Assembly: GCA_007618135.1 (NCBI GenBank)
Contig: PHFX01000149.1
Location: forward strand, 48,738 to 112,737
Origin: Candidatus Brocadia sp. WS118
GTDB lineage: Bacteria > Planctomycetota > Brocadiia > Brocadiales > Brocadiaceae
Direction: 5' to 3'
DNA: 64,000 nucleotides
The notes under the pieces were generated by a model. It was not told where the DNA came from. It ran no database searches and saw only the letters and a program-made list of their open reading frames with translations. Shown here one piece after another: positions 51,435 through 61,193 of this stretch. A program made the position numbers and the translations under genes. Every line of letters begins with the position of its first letter. The stretch's first letter is position 1.

Positions 51435-52454
51435 TTACTTAACTCCGTTCGTTCGTCCCTTTATATCTTTTCTTCGTTTTTGTTCAATAATGGCGGAAGT
51501 CAGATCATCCATTTCAACTCTGTTCCTATCGCTTAGGACACTGTTTTTTATGGATTCGAAACAAATCAAGGCGATATCCGAAGGAGTCATGCCATCTGTT
51601 TGTTTAGATAATTTTTTAATATCAAGGGAGTTGCCTTTTGTTATTACCGTCAAATATTTTTCAAAAATAAGCACCCTTCTTTTTTCGTCAGGAATGTCAA
51701 AATAAAGTATTTCATCGAATCTCCGCCATAATGCGGGGTCCAAAAGATGTTGATGATTTGTGGCAGAAATTATTAGGCTATCGCCCGTGAAATTATCAAG
51801 CATTTGTAAATAATTATTCACTACCCTTTTTATTTCCCCATGTTCGTAGTGGTCATCTCTATGCTTCCCAATTACATCGAATTCATCGAAAAAAACGACC
51901 CATCTGCCTTGTTCAAAAAAATCAAATATTTTTCTTAGATTAGTAGCAGTTTCTCCAAGATAAGATGAGATAATAGAATCAAATCTGATATAAGCCATTG
52001 GATATCCTAGTAATGAACTCATCAATTGGGCTGTTAGCGTTTTGCCTGTTCCAGGAGGGCCACAAAACAATAGTTTTTGCTTTGGTTTTATACCGTAAGT
52101 AGCAAGAATTTCTGATTTGTCGTATTCCTTTATTATTCTATTTAAAGCTGAGACAATATCATCCGCCAAAATCACATCTGACCAGTCCAAGTGAAACTCC
52201 TTTATTTCAAGGAGTGAAAATCCCTTTTCTGCGTCCCTTGGTATAGGTAAGTTTTCCTTAAGCCTTTTTTGATAGCCTTCGGAAGGAATGCCTAAATTGC
52301 CATTTTTATTTAAGATCTCTTTTAATTCCTTAACAAGGATTCTATGTTTTTTTCTTTCTTCATTCTCTATTATTTCATTTGCGGCTTTTAAAAATGAATC
52401 ATTATCCTTGCCAACGAATGATCGAAAAAGTTGTTTTATTAAATCGCTATTCAT
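51435..52454 (-). CDS. AAA ATPase paired with a subtilisin-like protease
   Basis: The 339-residue protein has a helical N-terminus (about 1-115) and one AAA module: Walker A GPPGTGKT (132-139), Walker B VVFFDEFD (186-193), sensor-1 ISATNH and the arginine pair WRRFDEILYFD. Single-module AAA proteins of this kind remodel or feed protein substrates. Translational coupling to the protease downstream suggests that it recognises the substrate or controls the protease. Confidence 0.88.
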   Translation of the reverse strand: MNSDLIKQLFRSFVGKDNDSFLKAANEIIENEERKKHRILVKELKEILNKNGNLGIPSEGYQKRLKENLPIPRDAEKGFSLLEIKEFHLDWSDVILADDIVSALNRIIKEYDKSEILATYGIKPKQKLLFCGPPGTGKTLTAQLMSSLLGYPMAYIRFDSIISSYLGETATNLRKIFDFFEQGRWVVFFDEFDVIGKHRDDHYEHGEIKRVVNNYLQMLDNFTGDSLIISATNHQHLLDPALWRRFDEILYFDIPDEKRRVLIFEKYLTVITKGNSLDIKKLSKQTDGMTPSDIALICFESIKNSVLSDRNRVEMDDLTSAIIEQKRRKDIKGRTNGVK

Positions 52455-52712
52455 TATTCGTACCTATTTCTCATAAACTTTTTGATTAATGTTGTAACCA
52501 TGTACTTTTTATAGTGTCAATTAAACCATAAAAATATTGTCATTTAACGGCCTTACAGACTTATACACAAATGAACTAATTATACACAAAGACTTTTTAG
52601 TTTCCCACCCTCTTCTGTGAATGTATTTGCAATTTCAAGAAAAGAGTCTGTATAAGAATCGCATCTTTAGGGGTATCAAAGATTATAAATTTGAAAGAAT
52701 TCAGATTAAATT

Positions 52713-54074
52713 TTAAAATCGTTCCTTTATAAACGCCTCTCGTAAAACTGATTGCATCAGCATTTCGGACTGTTCTTTGCGTTCGGATACTTGTTTTTCC
52801 AATTCGTCGATCATTGACATAAGTTTATCCACCCGTTCAACAATTGCTTGCTGTTCCGCAAGAGGCGCTAAGGGGAAAAGCGCATTCGAGAAATAATCAA
52901 CTGGCACCCTTTTTTGGCCACAGACTCCAGTCATCTTCTTTTCACCGTCTGCCAAAAATGAAGAAGTTTTTACAAAAATATAAATATACTTCGGATTAAC
53001 TATGATTGGTCGCAGAACATGCAATTCTGTTGTTCCTGCTCCATAGCCATTAATTAACCCCTCAAAAACACATGCTTTTGAGTTCTCAAAACAAGGGGTA
53101 ATCTTGGCTATAGCAACGTCATTTTCGGCAAAATGAGTAAAGCCTTTTTTCACATCTCCCCATCTTTTCGTTTCGCACATTGGCCAAATACCATACTTCT
53201 CAGATATTAACGCCATTGGTGAAAACGAAACTTCTAAGTCATCGTCAATATAGTTCCGTGGATTAACTACTCCAGAATTACCCAGCCGACACCACACCCA
53301 CCCCTCAGGTAAATCAAACGGTTTTTCTTCTTCACTGATGGGTGGCAGGGCTTTTGCATTCTTCGCGCCCTTTGTGTTCTTCGTGAGACGCTCCTTTTCG
53401 GCTTTGATCTTCTCAAGCAATTTCGAGGCGTGATTATCTCCGTTGATAAGATCAGGATGTTGCACACGCCATTTGGCCGTCAGTTTGCCTTCAACAGCTT
53501 CCTGCAATATTCGCTGGCGAAGTTGTTTAAGATATTCAAGTTGTTGGGTGATTTCTTCGCTAAAACTATTGAGGGATATTTTGCTTCGATCTATTTTATT
53601 TAACAATTCGATCTGAGCTTTATAATTAATATCTGGGATGTCTATCTCGCATAAATCATCATACCTTAATGCGTTCCTAACCCCGCCACGGTTTCCATAC
53701 CAATTGATAAGATGATTCCCAAATTCACTTTTCAAATACACATAAAGGAATCCTGGGCTTAGATTATCCTTTGTTCTGAAAACAACATATGCTGGGCTAA
53801 CGCAACCCTTTAAACCATATGTATTAAACCCTATTGAACCGACATTGATTCTGTAGGGATTGTATGCAAAATAATTTTTGTCTATCACGATATAATTTGA
53901 AATATCCTTACTTGCTTTTTTTCCGGTAATCGTTATACCTTCTACATTTGTTACACCATAAACCGTTTTAAAATCTTCTGAACCCTTTTCAGCAATAGTT
54001 TCTTTAATAGGCTCTATAAACTGTCCAAGTTTAACTGTCGGAAAGTTGATACGAACTCTTTTCCAATCAGGCAT
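52713..54074 (-). CDS. hsdS: Type I restriction specificity subunit
   Basis: The 453-residue protein has two target-recognition domains separated by a helical spacer (LEYLKQLRQRILQEAVEGKL) and a second C-terminal helix (QAIVERVDKLMSMIDELEKQ). LPEGWVWCRLG opens the second half in the usual way. It directs HsdMR to a bipartite DNA site. The ATG at 54074 overlaps the rhuM-like stop by eight bases. Confidence 0.93.
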   Translation of the reverse strand: MPDWKRVRINFPTVKLGQFIEPIKETIAEKGSEDFKTVYGVTNVEGITITGKKASKDISNYIVIDKNYFAYNPYRINVGSIGFNTYGLKGCVSPAYVVFRTKDNLSPGFLYVYLKSEFGNHLINWYGNRGGVRNALRYDDLCEIDIPDINYKAQIELLNKIDRSKISLNSFSEEITQQLEYLKQLRQRILQEAVEGKLTAKWRVQHPDLINGDNHASKLLEKIKAEKERLTKNTKGAKNAKALPPISEEEKPFDLPEGWVWCRLGNSGVVNPRNYIDDDLEVSFSPMALISEKYGIWPMCETKRWGDVKKGFTHFAENDVAIAKITPCFENSKACVFEGLINGYGAGTTELHVLRPIIVNPKYIYIFVKTSSFLADGEKKMTGVCGQKRVPVDYFSNALFPLAPLAEQQAIVERVDKLMSMIDELEKQVSERKEQSEMLMQSVLREAFIKERF

Positions 54075-55119
54075 TCTTCCGCCCCTTTTTCTTCGGAAGG
54101 TATTTCGCCGCTTTCTGCTCAATCATTTTTAATGCCTCCTCATCTGCAAGCATTGCTGCTTCAGCTTCACTCTTCAAACGATGCTTATTAAAAACCTCAT
54201 AATGTTCCAAAGCCAGTACGTCAGCAACTTCTTTGGCAACGGTTCCGGCATGCTCAAGAATATCGCGTTCATTAAAATTGAGAAACGCATCAAGCTTTTT
54301 GCGCCAGTCTCGCATGAAGATCTGCCGGTGACGTCTTGCCTGATCTTCGGCGTAATCAAGATACATGATCACGATTCTGTTAAGCTGTTCCATTTCTTTC
54401 TCATTAAGATAATTCTTGGCAATGGTTACATCGCCCTGGCGTACCTTGACGCCTTTCCATGCAGTAAGTCCCATGTTGGGTTTTGACGCGTCGGCCCGTT
54501 CGGAAATCGACTCCGCCGCCGTCTTGCCGGATATGGCGAAATGGAGCTTGTTCTGAACTATTTTGAAAAATTCTAAGGTTTCTTCCGCTTTCGGGTCATA
54601 GTCAACAGCCAGCTTATAAATATCCCGAATTTTCTGATAAAACCGTTTCTCACTGGAACGGATGTCGCGGATACGCTCGAGGATTTCGTCAAAGTAATCA
54701 GAGCCGATGTTGACGCCCTGCTTAAGCCGTTCATCATCCATCGTGAAGCCTTTGACTAAGTATTCATTAAGCCGCTCCGTAGCCCAACGGCGGAATTGGG
54801 TACCCCTATGGGAATGGACACGATAGCCTACAGCTAAAATAATCGGAAGACAGTAAAACATGACCGAACGTTTAACATCACGCGAGCCTTCCTTTCGAAC
54901 TATTAAGTTTTCCTTAATAGTTGCATCAGGGCGCAGTTCACCTTCTGTATAGATACTTTTTATATGGATGTTGATGTTTGCTATTGTTGTCTGAAATAGC
55001 TCTGCCATAGCGGCTTGAGTGAGCCAGATGGTCTCTTCCTCCATCCTTACTTCAAGCTTTGTTTGTCCGTCTTCGGTTTGGTAAAGAATGATTTGAGATT
55101 TGTTTTGATTTTCACCCAT
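54067..55119 (-). CDS. RhuM-family protein
   Basis: The 350-residue protein has the RhuM N-terminus (ILYQTEDGQTKLEVRMEEE, TIWLTQAAMAELFQTT) and the GYRVHSHRGTQFRRWATE block. Genes of this family often lie between hsdM and hsdS in type I restriction operons. Their biochemical role is unknown; a regulatory or toxin-like part has been suggested from their neighbours. GGGAGA precedes the ATG at 55119. A longer frame to 55161 has no start signal. Confidence 0.85.
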   Translation of the reverse strand: MGENQNKSQIILYQTEDGQTKLEVRMEEETIWLTQAAMAELFQTTIANINIHIKSIYTEGELRPDATIKENLIVRKEGSRDVKRSVMFYCLPIILAVGYRVHSHRGTQFRRWATERLNEYLVKGFTMDDERLKQGVNIGSDYFDEILERIRDIRSSEKRFYQKIRDIYKLAVDYDPKAEETLEFFKIVQNKLHFAISGKTAAESISERADASKPNMGLTAWKGVKVRQGDVTIAKNYLNEKEMEQLNRIVIMYLDYAEDQARRHRQIFMRDWRKKLDAFLNFNERDILEHAGTVAKEVADVLALEHYEVFNKHRLKSEAEAAMLADEEALKMIEQKAAKYLPKKKGRKNA

Positions 55120-55164
55120 TGCCAATCTCCCTCTTTTGAACTGCCAAGTATTTCTTGACAACTG

Positions 55165-55181
55165 GTATCAATTTAGTATTT
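55165..55181 (+). repeat. 17-base direct repeat, right copy
   Basis: This copy is identical to 47971-47987 and lies about 45 bases upstream of the rhuM-like start, on the minus-strand view. Confidence 0.45.
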
Positions 55182-55194
55182 TGAATCACCTTAT

Positions 55195-55267
55195 ACACAC
55201 CCCTAAATCCCCTCTTTTTAGAGAGGACTTAAAACCTCCCCTCTATCAAGAGGGGCCGGGGGTGTGT
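55195..55267. repeat. Palindromic intergenic element, copy 1
   Basis: A 73-base element with ends ACACACCCC and GGGGTGTGT and inner hairpins (CCCCTCT-atca-AGAGGGG). A related copy lies at 63694-63768 in the opposite orientation. The type is a REP/MITE-like non-coding repeat. It separates hsdM from the rhuM-like gene. Confidence 0.65.
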
Positions 55268-55367
55268 TTCAATACTTGTTGCCAAGCGGAGTTTGGGAAC
55301 AAGAATTGATACGAATTTTCAAAAAACTAAACTGATACGGCAACTGAAGCAAACTAAAGTTCTCTTT

Positions 55368-56802
55368 TCAGGCGTTTTTTAACTCTTCTTTCAGCTTCTC
55401 TAAAAGCTCATCACTCTTTCGAAATGATTTGTGGAGCATTGTCACCAGTTCCGCACTTGAATATGTGTGTTTTTCCTTTGGTGTATGCGGATTCTTTATG
55501 TCGAGGTTATAGCCATTTGCCGCAATCGTCTCAATAGAAACCTTCCACGCCTGCTCATTTTCTTTTCGCTTTTTCCACCACTTCTTAAGACCATCAAACT
55601 CACCTTTCTGGATCGGTTTCGTCTTGCTATATGCCTTAACGCCTTCGGGCAGTTTGTGTTCCCAGTACCAGATTTCCTTAGTCGGCTTGCCTTTTTCAAA
55701 GAAAAGCAGATTCGTGGCAACGCTGGCATACGGCTGAAAGACTGAGTTTGGCAAACGCACGATGGTGTGCAGATTGCAGCTTTCCAATAAGTGCTGGCGG
55801 ATGCGCTGTTTTACACCGTCGCCGGTCAGCGATCCATCCGGCAGAACAATACCGGCACGGCCTCCGTCCTTCAGATACCGCACCATGAGCATCAAAAACA
55901 AATCGGCGCTTTCCGTTGTGCGGAAATTCTGGGGAAAGTTAGTCTCTGCCCCATCGGTAACCGAGGCGCCGAAAGGTGGATTGGCAAGAATGACATCCAC
56001 CCGGTCTTTCTGGCCGATAGAGGTGTATTCACGGTTTAAGCTGTCGGTATAATCCACATTTGGCACTTCAATGTCATGCAATATCAAATTGGTTACACAG
56101 AGCATAAAGGGAAGCGGTTTGAATTCCATGCCATGAATGGTCTTTTCCAGCGTCTTAAGGTCTTCAACGCCTTTTACATCTTGTTTGCGTATATTTTCTA
56201 TGGCCCCCGGTTAAGAACCCCCCGGTGCCACAGGCAGGATCCAGCACCTTTTCACCTAAGCGAGGGTTGATCATTTCCGTAATAAACTCTGTCAAGGCAC
56301 GTGGGGTATAAAATTCCCCGTAATTTCCTGCGCTTTGAAGGTCGCGCAAAATTGTTTCGTAGATATCGCCGAACACATGCCTGTCTTCCGAACTATTAAA
56401 ATCGATCTGATTTAGCTCGTTAAGCACCTGACGAATGATAGTTCCGTTCTTCATGTAGTTATTGGTACCGTCAAATATCTCGCGAATAATGAGGGCGCGT
56501 TTATTGCCGGAACTCACATCGAGGTTTTTGAGCTGAGGAATCAATTTCCCATCAATAAACTCTTTCAGCTCATCGCCGGTCATACCCTCGTCATCAGCCG
56601 CCCAATAACGCCATTGCAATTTCTTTGGCATGGGAGAAACATATTTGTCATAGAGGAGTTCTATCTCTTTGTCCTTATCATCAAGGATTTTGAGGCTGAT
56701 CATCCAGCCCAATTGCTCAATGCGCTGCGCGTCTCCGGACACGCCAGGGTCCTTGCGCATGATGTTCTGTAATGTTTTTATAATATTCCCGATGTTTTTC
56801 AT
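55368..56802 (-). pseudogene. hsdM: Type I methylase subunit gene with a single-base frameshift
   Basis: The N-terminal 212 residues hold the HsdM N-domain and the SAM motif LDPACGTGGFLTG. The frame then shifts, and GHRKYTQTRCKRR ends the protein. In the next frame the coding resumes with AIENIRKQDVKGVEDLKT and goes on through NPPFGA (the N6-adenine motif NPPF) to the end. One extra C in the run 56204-56208 (five where four are needed) explains the break. It could be a true mutation, a phase-variable tract or a read error. Confidence 0.85.
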
Positions 56803-56840
56803 CTTGAACCTCTCACAAAGCACACAAAGTACACAAAGTT

Positions 56841-57221
56841 TTATATTGTTCCATTAATAACTCGCCGAATACCATTCTTTAGTAAAATTTCATTAAAATT
56901 GATGAGTAATCCCAATTTCTTGTTCGAAAGGCGCAGATAAGTCAAAAGTTGTTTTAAATGAATATCTTCAATTTGTTTAACCGATTTTAACTCTATCAAA
57001 ACTATATCATTTACGACGATATCTGCCCGATATCCTTCATCTATGATTATTCCCTCATAATTTATTGAAATACTTTTTTGCACCTCTGCTTTATAGCCAT
57101 TTCTGCACAACTCAAAAACAAGCGCTTTTTCATACGCGGATTCTAGCAGACCCGGGCCCAAGGTAGAATGAACCTTAATAGCCAATCCAATGATTTTTTC
57201 ACTTAATTCATTTTCATTCAT
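56841..57221 (-). CDS. GxxExxY protein
   Basis: The 126-residue protein has the GxxExxY motif in GPGLLESAYE and the nuclease-like IVVNDIVLIELKSV segment, a PD-(D/E)XK-type core. Function is unknown. Such small genes often lie inside or beside larger operons in a mobile manner, with tandem acaaag-like repeats next to them, as seen at 56815-56840. ATG at 57221 has GGAG upstream. It separates hsdR from hsdM. Confidence 0.82.
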   Translation of the reverse strand: MNENELSEKIIGLAIKVHSTLGPGLLESAYEKALVFELCRNGYKAEVQKSISINYEGIIIDEGYRADIVVNDIVLIELKSVKQIEDIHLKQLLTYLRLSNKKLGLLINFNEILLKNGIRRVINGTI

Positions 57222-57261
57222 TTCTATCTCCGTGAACTTTGTGTTCTTTGTGAGAGGCTTT

Positions 57262-59667
57262 TTAAGCCGCGGCATAAAGCTCTTGCTCCAGTTCTTCAAT
57301 GACAAGAAGATACTGATCTCTCCCGCCGAAAATTTGCACGATTTCCGTGGGTGTCCCGATTTGATTAAACGGTTCTATTCTCAAAATTGCAAGGTCTTCT
57401 ATATTTTCAATACCCTCATCGGCATATTTATCCAGGAGCGCCTCAATAACCTTCCGCGCCTTTTCCCCATATTTAGTGAAATAATTGCGCTTTTTTACAT
57501 TTTCCGCGCGTTCCCGTCTAGTAAGCGCAGGTATGCCCCACGCAATGTGGCAGATAAGGTCAAAGATATCCAAATCCTTTTTTGCTTCTGTCATCAGGTT
57601 TTCTGGAATAATTCCATGCGATTCTAATTCCTCGATTACCGCTTTCTTTTTATGAGCGCCGTTCCACCGGACAAGGAAATCATCAAGTGATTGGAACTCC
57701 TGCATGATGCCCTTCTTTGTATAATCTTTGAGGCTTTCGGTGATAAGGTTTCCGTTTGCGTCCAGATGTTGAACCCGCTCGTTTAACACCGAAACATACA
57801 CACCGGCCACGTATACTTTTTGCCAAGGTTCGGACACAATTTCACCGCCTTGAATAATGCCCGGTTGTGTGGAGACTTCGGCCGATATTTCTTCTTCAAA
57901 AGCCACAGGCTGGCCGGTTTCAGGATCAATGATCTCCTGGTCTTCTTCAGGATGAATATCCTGATCCGTTAATTCTTCTTCGCCCTTAACTTCCCTGATC
58001 ATGACCGGGTCGCCGTCAAATGCCGGATCAGCGAAAAGATCCGTCACACTACGGAAGTCCATAATTGCGAAGAAGGTCTTGTCATAATCTTCATTAATCC
58101 GGGTACCGCGTCCGATGATTTGCTTGAACTCGGTCATTGACCTGATATTTGAATCAAGCACGATCAATTTACAGGTCTGAGCGTCAATGCCGGTGGTCAT
58201 CAGCTTCGAGGTGGTAGCAATAACCGGATAGCGCTCCTCAGGATTTATAAAATTATCCACTTCGCGCTTACCTTGCTCATCATCGCCGGTAATACGCATG
58301 ACATATTTGTAGCTTTCCAGAACCAGGTCGGCGTTTTCGTTGGCTATAGCTTGTTTCATCCGTTCGGCATGCTCTATATCCACACAAAAAACTATCGTTT
58401 TATCGAATCGGCTTGTTTTTCGTAAATATTCCGACACCTTTTTAGCTACAAGTTTTGTTCGCTCATCAATCACCAAATTTTTATCAAAGTCTTTGATGTT
58501 ATAAATACGATCCTCAACCTCATTGCCATCCCTATCTTTTTTGCCTGCTTCCGGCCGCCAGCCTTCAAGATCGGTATTAAGCCCAACCCGAATGACTTTG
58601 TAAGGGGCAAGAAATCCATCTTCAATACCTTGCTTGAGTGTATAGGTATAAATCGGATCGCCGAAGTATTCGATGTTTGATATTTCTTTTGTTTCCCTTG
58701 GTGTTGCAGTAAGGCCGATATGTGTCGCGGAACGAAAATAATCAAGTATCGCTCTCCATGCGCTATCAGCGGCCGCGCTTCCGCGATGGCACTCATCAAC
58801 AACCACAAGATCAAAAAAATCTCTGCTAAACTCTTTGTATGCGTCCTTGTCCTCGTTATAATTCGTTAACCCCTGATAGAGGGCAAGGTATATCTCAAAT
58901 GCTTTATCAATCTTCTTCTTTTTTATGACCGTCATCCGGTCTTTAAAGTGCTTAAAATCATTGCGCTTGGTTTGATCGATAAGCACATTGCGATCTGCCA
59001 GGAAAAGAATCCGTTTCTTCCTGCCATTTTTCCAAAGCCGGTATATTATCTGAAAAGCCGTATAGGTTTTTCCCGTTCCGGTAGCCATTACAAGAAGAAC
59101 TCTGTTCTCACCACGTGCTATCGCTTCAACCGTTCTGTTTATAGCTATCTGTTGATAGTAGCGGGGCGCACGCCCTGAGCCGTCAAAGAAGTAATCAAAA
59201 GAGGCGATCGCTTCCTGCTCAGGAGTTTCAATCTTCTTATACCTTTTATACATCTTCCAAAGCTCAGCAGAAGAAGGGAAGGTGTCTAAAGACAATTCTT
59301 TCTCGATTTGCCCGGAGAAACCGGATCGATCATGCTGAACAAAGCCATCACCGTTTGAGCTGAACGCAACCGGAACATCAAGTATCTCTGCATAGCCTAA
59401 CGCCTGCTGTAATCCAGTTCCTACGGAATGATTGTTGTCCTTTGCTTCAATAACAGCTATGGGAATATTCGGCTTAAGGTAGAGAATAAAATCAGCACGC
59501 TTTCTTTTGCCCCTGGCGGTCTTGTTGCCTTTGACAAATAGTCTACCGTCAGTAAAAAAGACCTCTTCACGGACTTGCTTTTCAATATCCCATCCGGACT
59601 TTACCAGCGCAGGCAAGATGAACTGCGTGCATATATCTCTTTCCGACAAATCTTTTTTATTACTCAT
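57262..59667 (-). CDS. hsdR: Type I restriction endonuclease subunit R
   Basis: The 801-residue protein has an N-terminal PD-(D/E)XK nuclease (ADFILYLKPNIPIAVIEAKD), then a superfamily 2 helicase: Walker A ATGTGKTYTAFQI, VVDECHRG, and the QIIGRGTRI motif VI. It cuts DNA after translocation when HsdS finds unmethylated sites. It is first in the operon hsdR, GxxExxY, hsdM, rhuM-like, hsdS. The gene is intact while hsdM is shifted. Confidence 0.94.
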   Translation of the reverse strand: MSNKKDLSERDICTQFILPALVKSGWDIEKQVREEVFFTDGRLFVKGNKTARGKRKRADFILYLKPNIPIAVIEAKDNNHSVGTGLQQALGYAEILDVPVAFSSNGDGFVQHDRSGFSGQIEKELSLDTFPSSAELWKMYKRYKKIETPEQEAIASFDYFFDGSGRAPRYYQQIAINRTVEAIARGENRVLLVMATGTGKTYTAFQIIYRLWKNGRKKRILFLADRNVLIDQTKRNDFKHFKDRMTVIKKKKIDKAFEIYLALYQGLTNYNEDKDAYKEFSRDFFDLVVVDECHRGSAAADSAWRAILDYFRSATHIGLTATPRETKEISNIEYFGDPIYTYTLKQGIEDGFLAPYKVIRVGLNTDLEGWRPEAGKKDRDGNEVEDRIYNIKDFDKNLVIDERTKLVAKKVSEYLRKTSRFDKTIVFCVDIEHAERMKQAIANENADLVLESYKYVMRITGDDEQGKREVDNFINPEERYPVIATTSKLMTTGIDAQTCKLIVLDSNIRSMTEFKQIIGRGTRINEDYDKTFFAIMDFRSVTDLFADPAFDGDPVMIREVKGEEELTDQDIHPEEDQEIIDPETGQPVAFEEEISAEVSTQPGIIQGGEIVSEPWQKVYVAGVYVSVLNERVQHLDANGNLITESLKDYTKKGIMQEFQSLDDFLVRWNGAHKKKAVIEELESHGIIPENLMTEAKKDLDIFDLICHIAWGIPALTRRERAENVKKRNYFTKYGEKARKVIEALLDKYADEGIENIEDLAILRIEPFNQIGTPTEIVQIFGGRDQYLLVIEELEQELYAAA

Positions 59668-59801
59668 CTGCTTTAAATCTTATTTGAAAAGTCAAAGAAG
59701 ATGGAAACAATAACTGCAAGGTTGTTACGGTCAAAAGGATTGCATGCATCTTTTTTCGCCGTTTACAGTCCTGTCATCTTTGTTATTGAATAATTCGTAG
59801 A

Positions 59802-61193
59802 TTAGACCCTTTTTGAGAGCATGGATAAAAAATGTTTTACTAAGTTGGTATTCGTTGCAAAATGGACGTGGGCGTAAGAACCCAGCACCCGGTCAGCAAT
59901 GAGGCCGTCAGACCGCGGCTTGTTGTCATCACATTTAGAAATCGCATAAGCAAATCGTGTATCTTCAGGCACCTGCAGTGACGACCAGTGAAATTCGTGG
60001 GCCTTGAATTTGTCTCCTTTTTTACACAAGAGGTTATCGTACATCGCCTGAACGGTAATATAACCTAATCCCTGCCGTTTATTTTCCATCTTTGTGGTAC
60101 CCTTCAGTATCCCACACATTTCATGTGTCTTCTTTTTAAAATCTACCATCTGTTCAAGTAAATACATCATCCCCCCACATTCTCCATATATGGCTACACC
60201 ATTCTTGTGTGCCTTTCGTATAGACTCCTTCATGGTGGTATTTGCTGCAAGTATGGAGGCATATAATTCTGGAAAACCACCTCCGATATACAGCCCGTCA
60301 ATGTCTGCCGGGAGGTATTTATCATAGATAGGGCTAAAATATGTCAGTTCTACCCCGTATAATTCCAAGAGGTCGAGGTTGTCCTGATAATAAAAGTTAA
60401 ATGCCTCATCCATGGAAACGGCAATCCTGAAATTATATTGTTCATGAGTTTCGGTAAATACGGTCTTTTTAAATGCAGAAAGGTCACCGGTAGAAGATGC
60501 GATATTGACTAATTTGTCAATGTCCACAGTAGCCGACAACAATTTTCCAATCTTTTGATATGCTGATTTTGAAAGCTCCTGCTCAACTGACGGCACCAAA
60601 CCGAGGTGGCGTTCCGGCAGTATTATTTCTTCGTCAAAAGGGACGTATCCCAGTACAGGGATATTGCAAGTGCTTTCGATAGATTTTTTAAGAGAAGTAT
60701 AGTGCCGCTCACTCCGAACTCTGTTCAGGATTACTCCCTCTATTTTCACCTCTCTGTCAAAATGCTTGTATCCCAGCACAATCGCGCCTGCACTGCGCGA
60801 TAGCCCCTTAGCGTCCATTACCAATACGGCGGGGACATTTAATACCTTGGCAAGATGCGCTGTACTCCCCAATTCTGTCCCATCCAGACAGCCGTCATAC
60901 AACCCCATCACACCCTCGATTACTGCTATATTCGATCCCGAGAATGCGTGTTCAAACAATTCCAGACACACATCCCGGCTCATGAGCCATGTATCCAGAT
61001 TGCGGGAAGGCCTTTCTGTAAGGGTTGTATGATGTGAAGGATCGATGTAATCAGGACCAACCTTAAATCCTTGAATGCGATACCCGTGGTCTTTTAGCGC
61101 AGACATCAAACCCAGGGTGATGGTAGTTTTACCCACACCGCTGTGTGTACCGGCAATCAATATTCTTGGAAATGAAGATGAAAGTTGTTTCAT
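59802..61193 (-). CDS. cbiA: Cobyrinic acid a,c-diamide synthase
   Basis: The 463-residue protein has the ATP-binding GTHSGVGKTTITLGLM near its start and the class I glutaminase triad Cys in YGECGGMMYL. It amidates two carboxylates of cobyrinic acid in B12 synthesis. The ATG at 61193 overlaps the upstream stop (ATGA). It would serve B12 enzymes such as the radical SAM protein in this window. No cobalamin riboswitch was seen. Confidence 0.93.
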   Translation of the reverse strand: MKQLSSSFPRILIAGTHSGVGKTTITLGLMSALKDHGYRIQGFKVGPDYIDPSHHTTLTERPSRNLDTWLMSRDVCLELFEHAFSGSNIAVIEGVMGLYDGCLDGTELGSTAHLAKVLNVPAVLVMDAKGLSRSAGAIVLGYKHFDREVKIEGVILNRVRSERHYTSLKKSIESTCNIPVLGYVPFDEEIILPERHLGLVPSVEQELSKSAYQKIGKLLSATVDIDKLVNIASSTGDLSAFKKTVFTETHEQYNFRIAVSMDEAFNFYYQDNLDLLELYGVELTYFSPIYDKYLPADIDGLYIGGGFPELYASILAANTTMKESIRKAHKNGVAIYGECGGMMYLLEQMVDFKKKTHEMCGILKGTTKMENKRQGLGYITVQAMYDNLLCKKGDKFKAHEFHWSSLQVPEDTRFAYAISKCDDNKPRSDGLIADRVLGSYAHVHFATNTNLVKHFLSMLSKRV

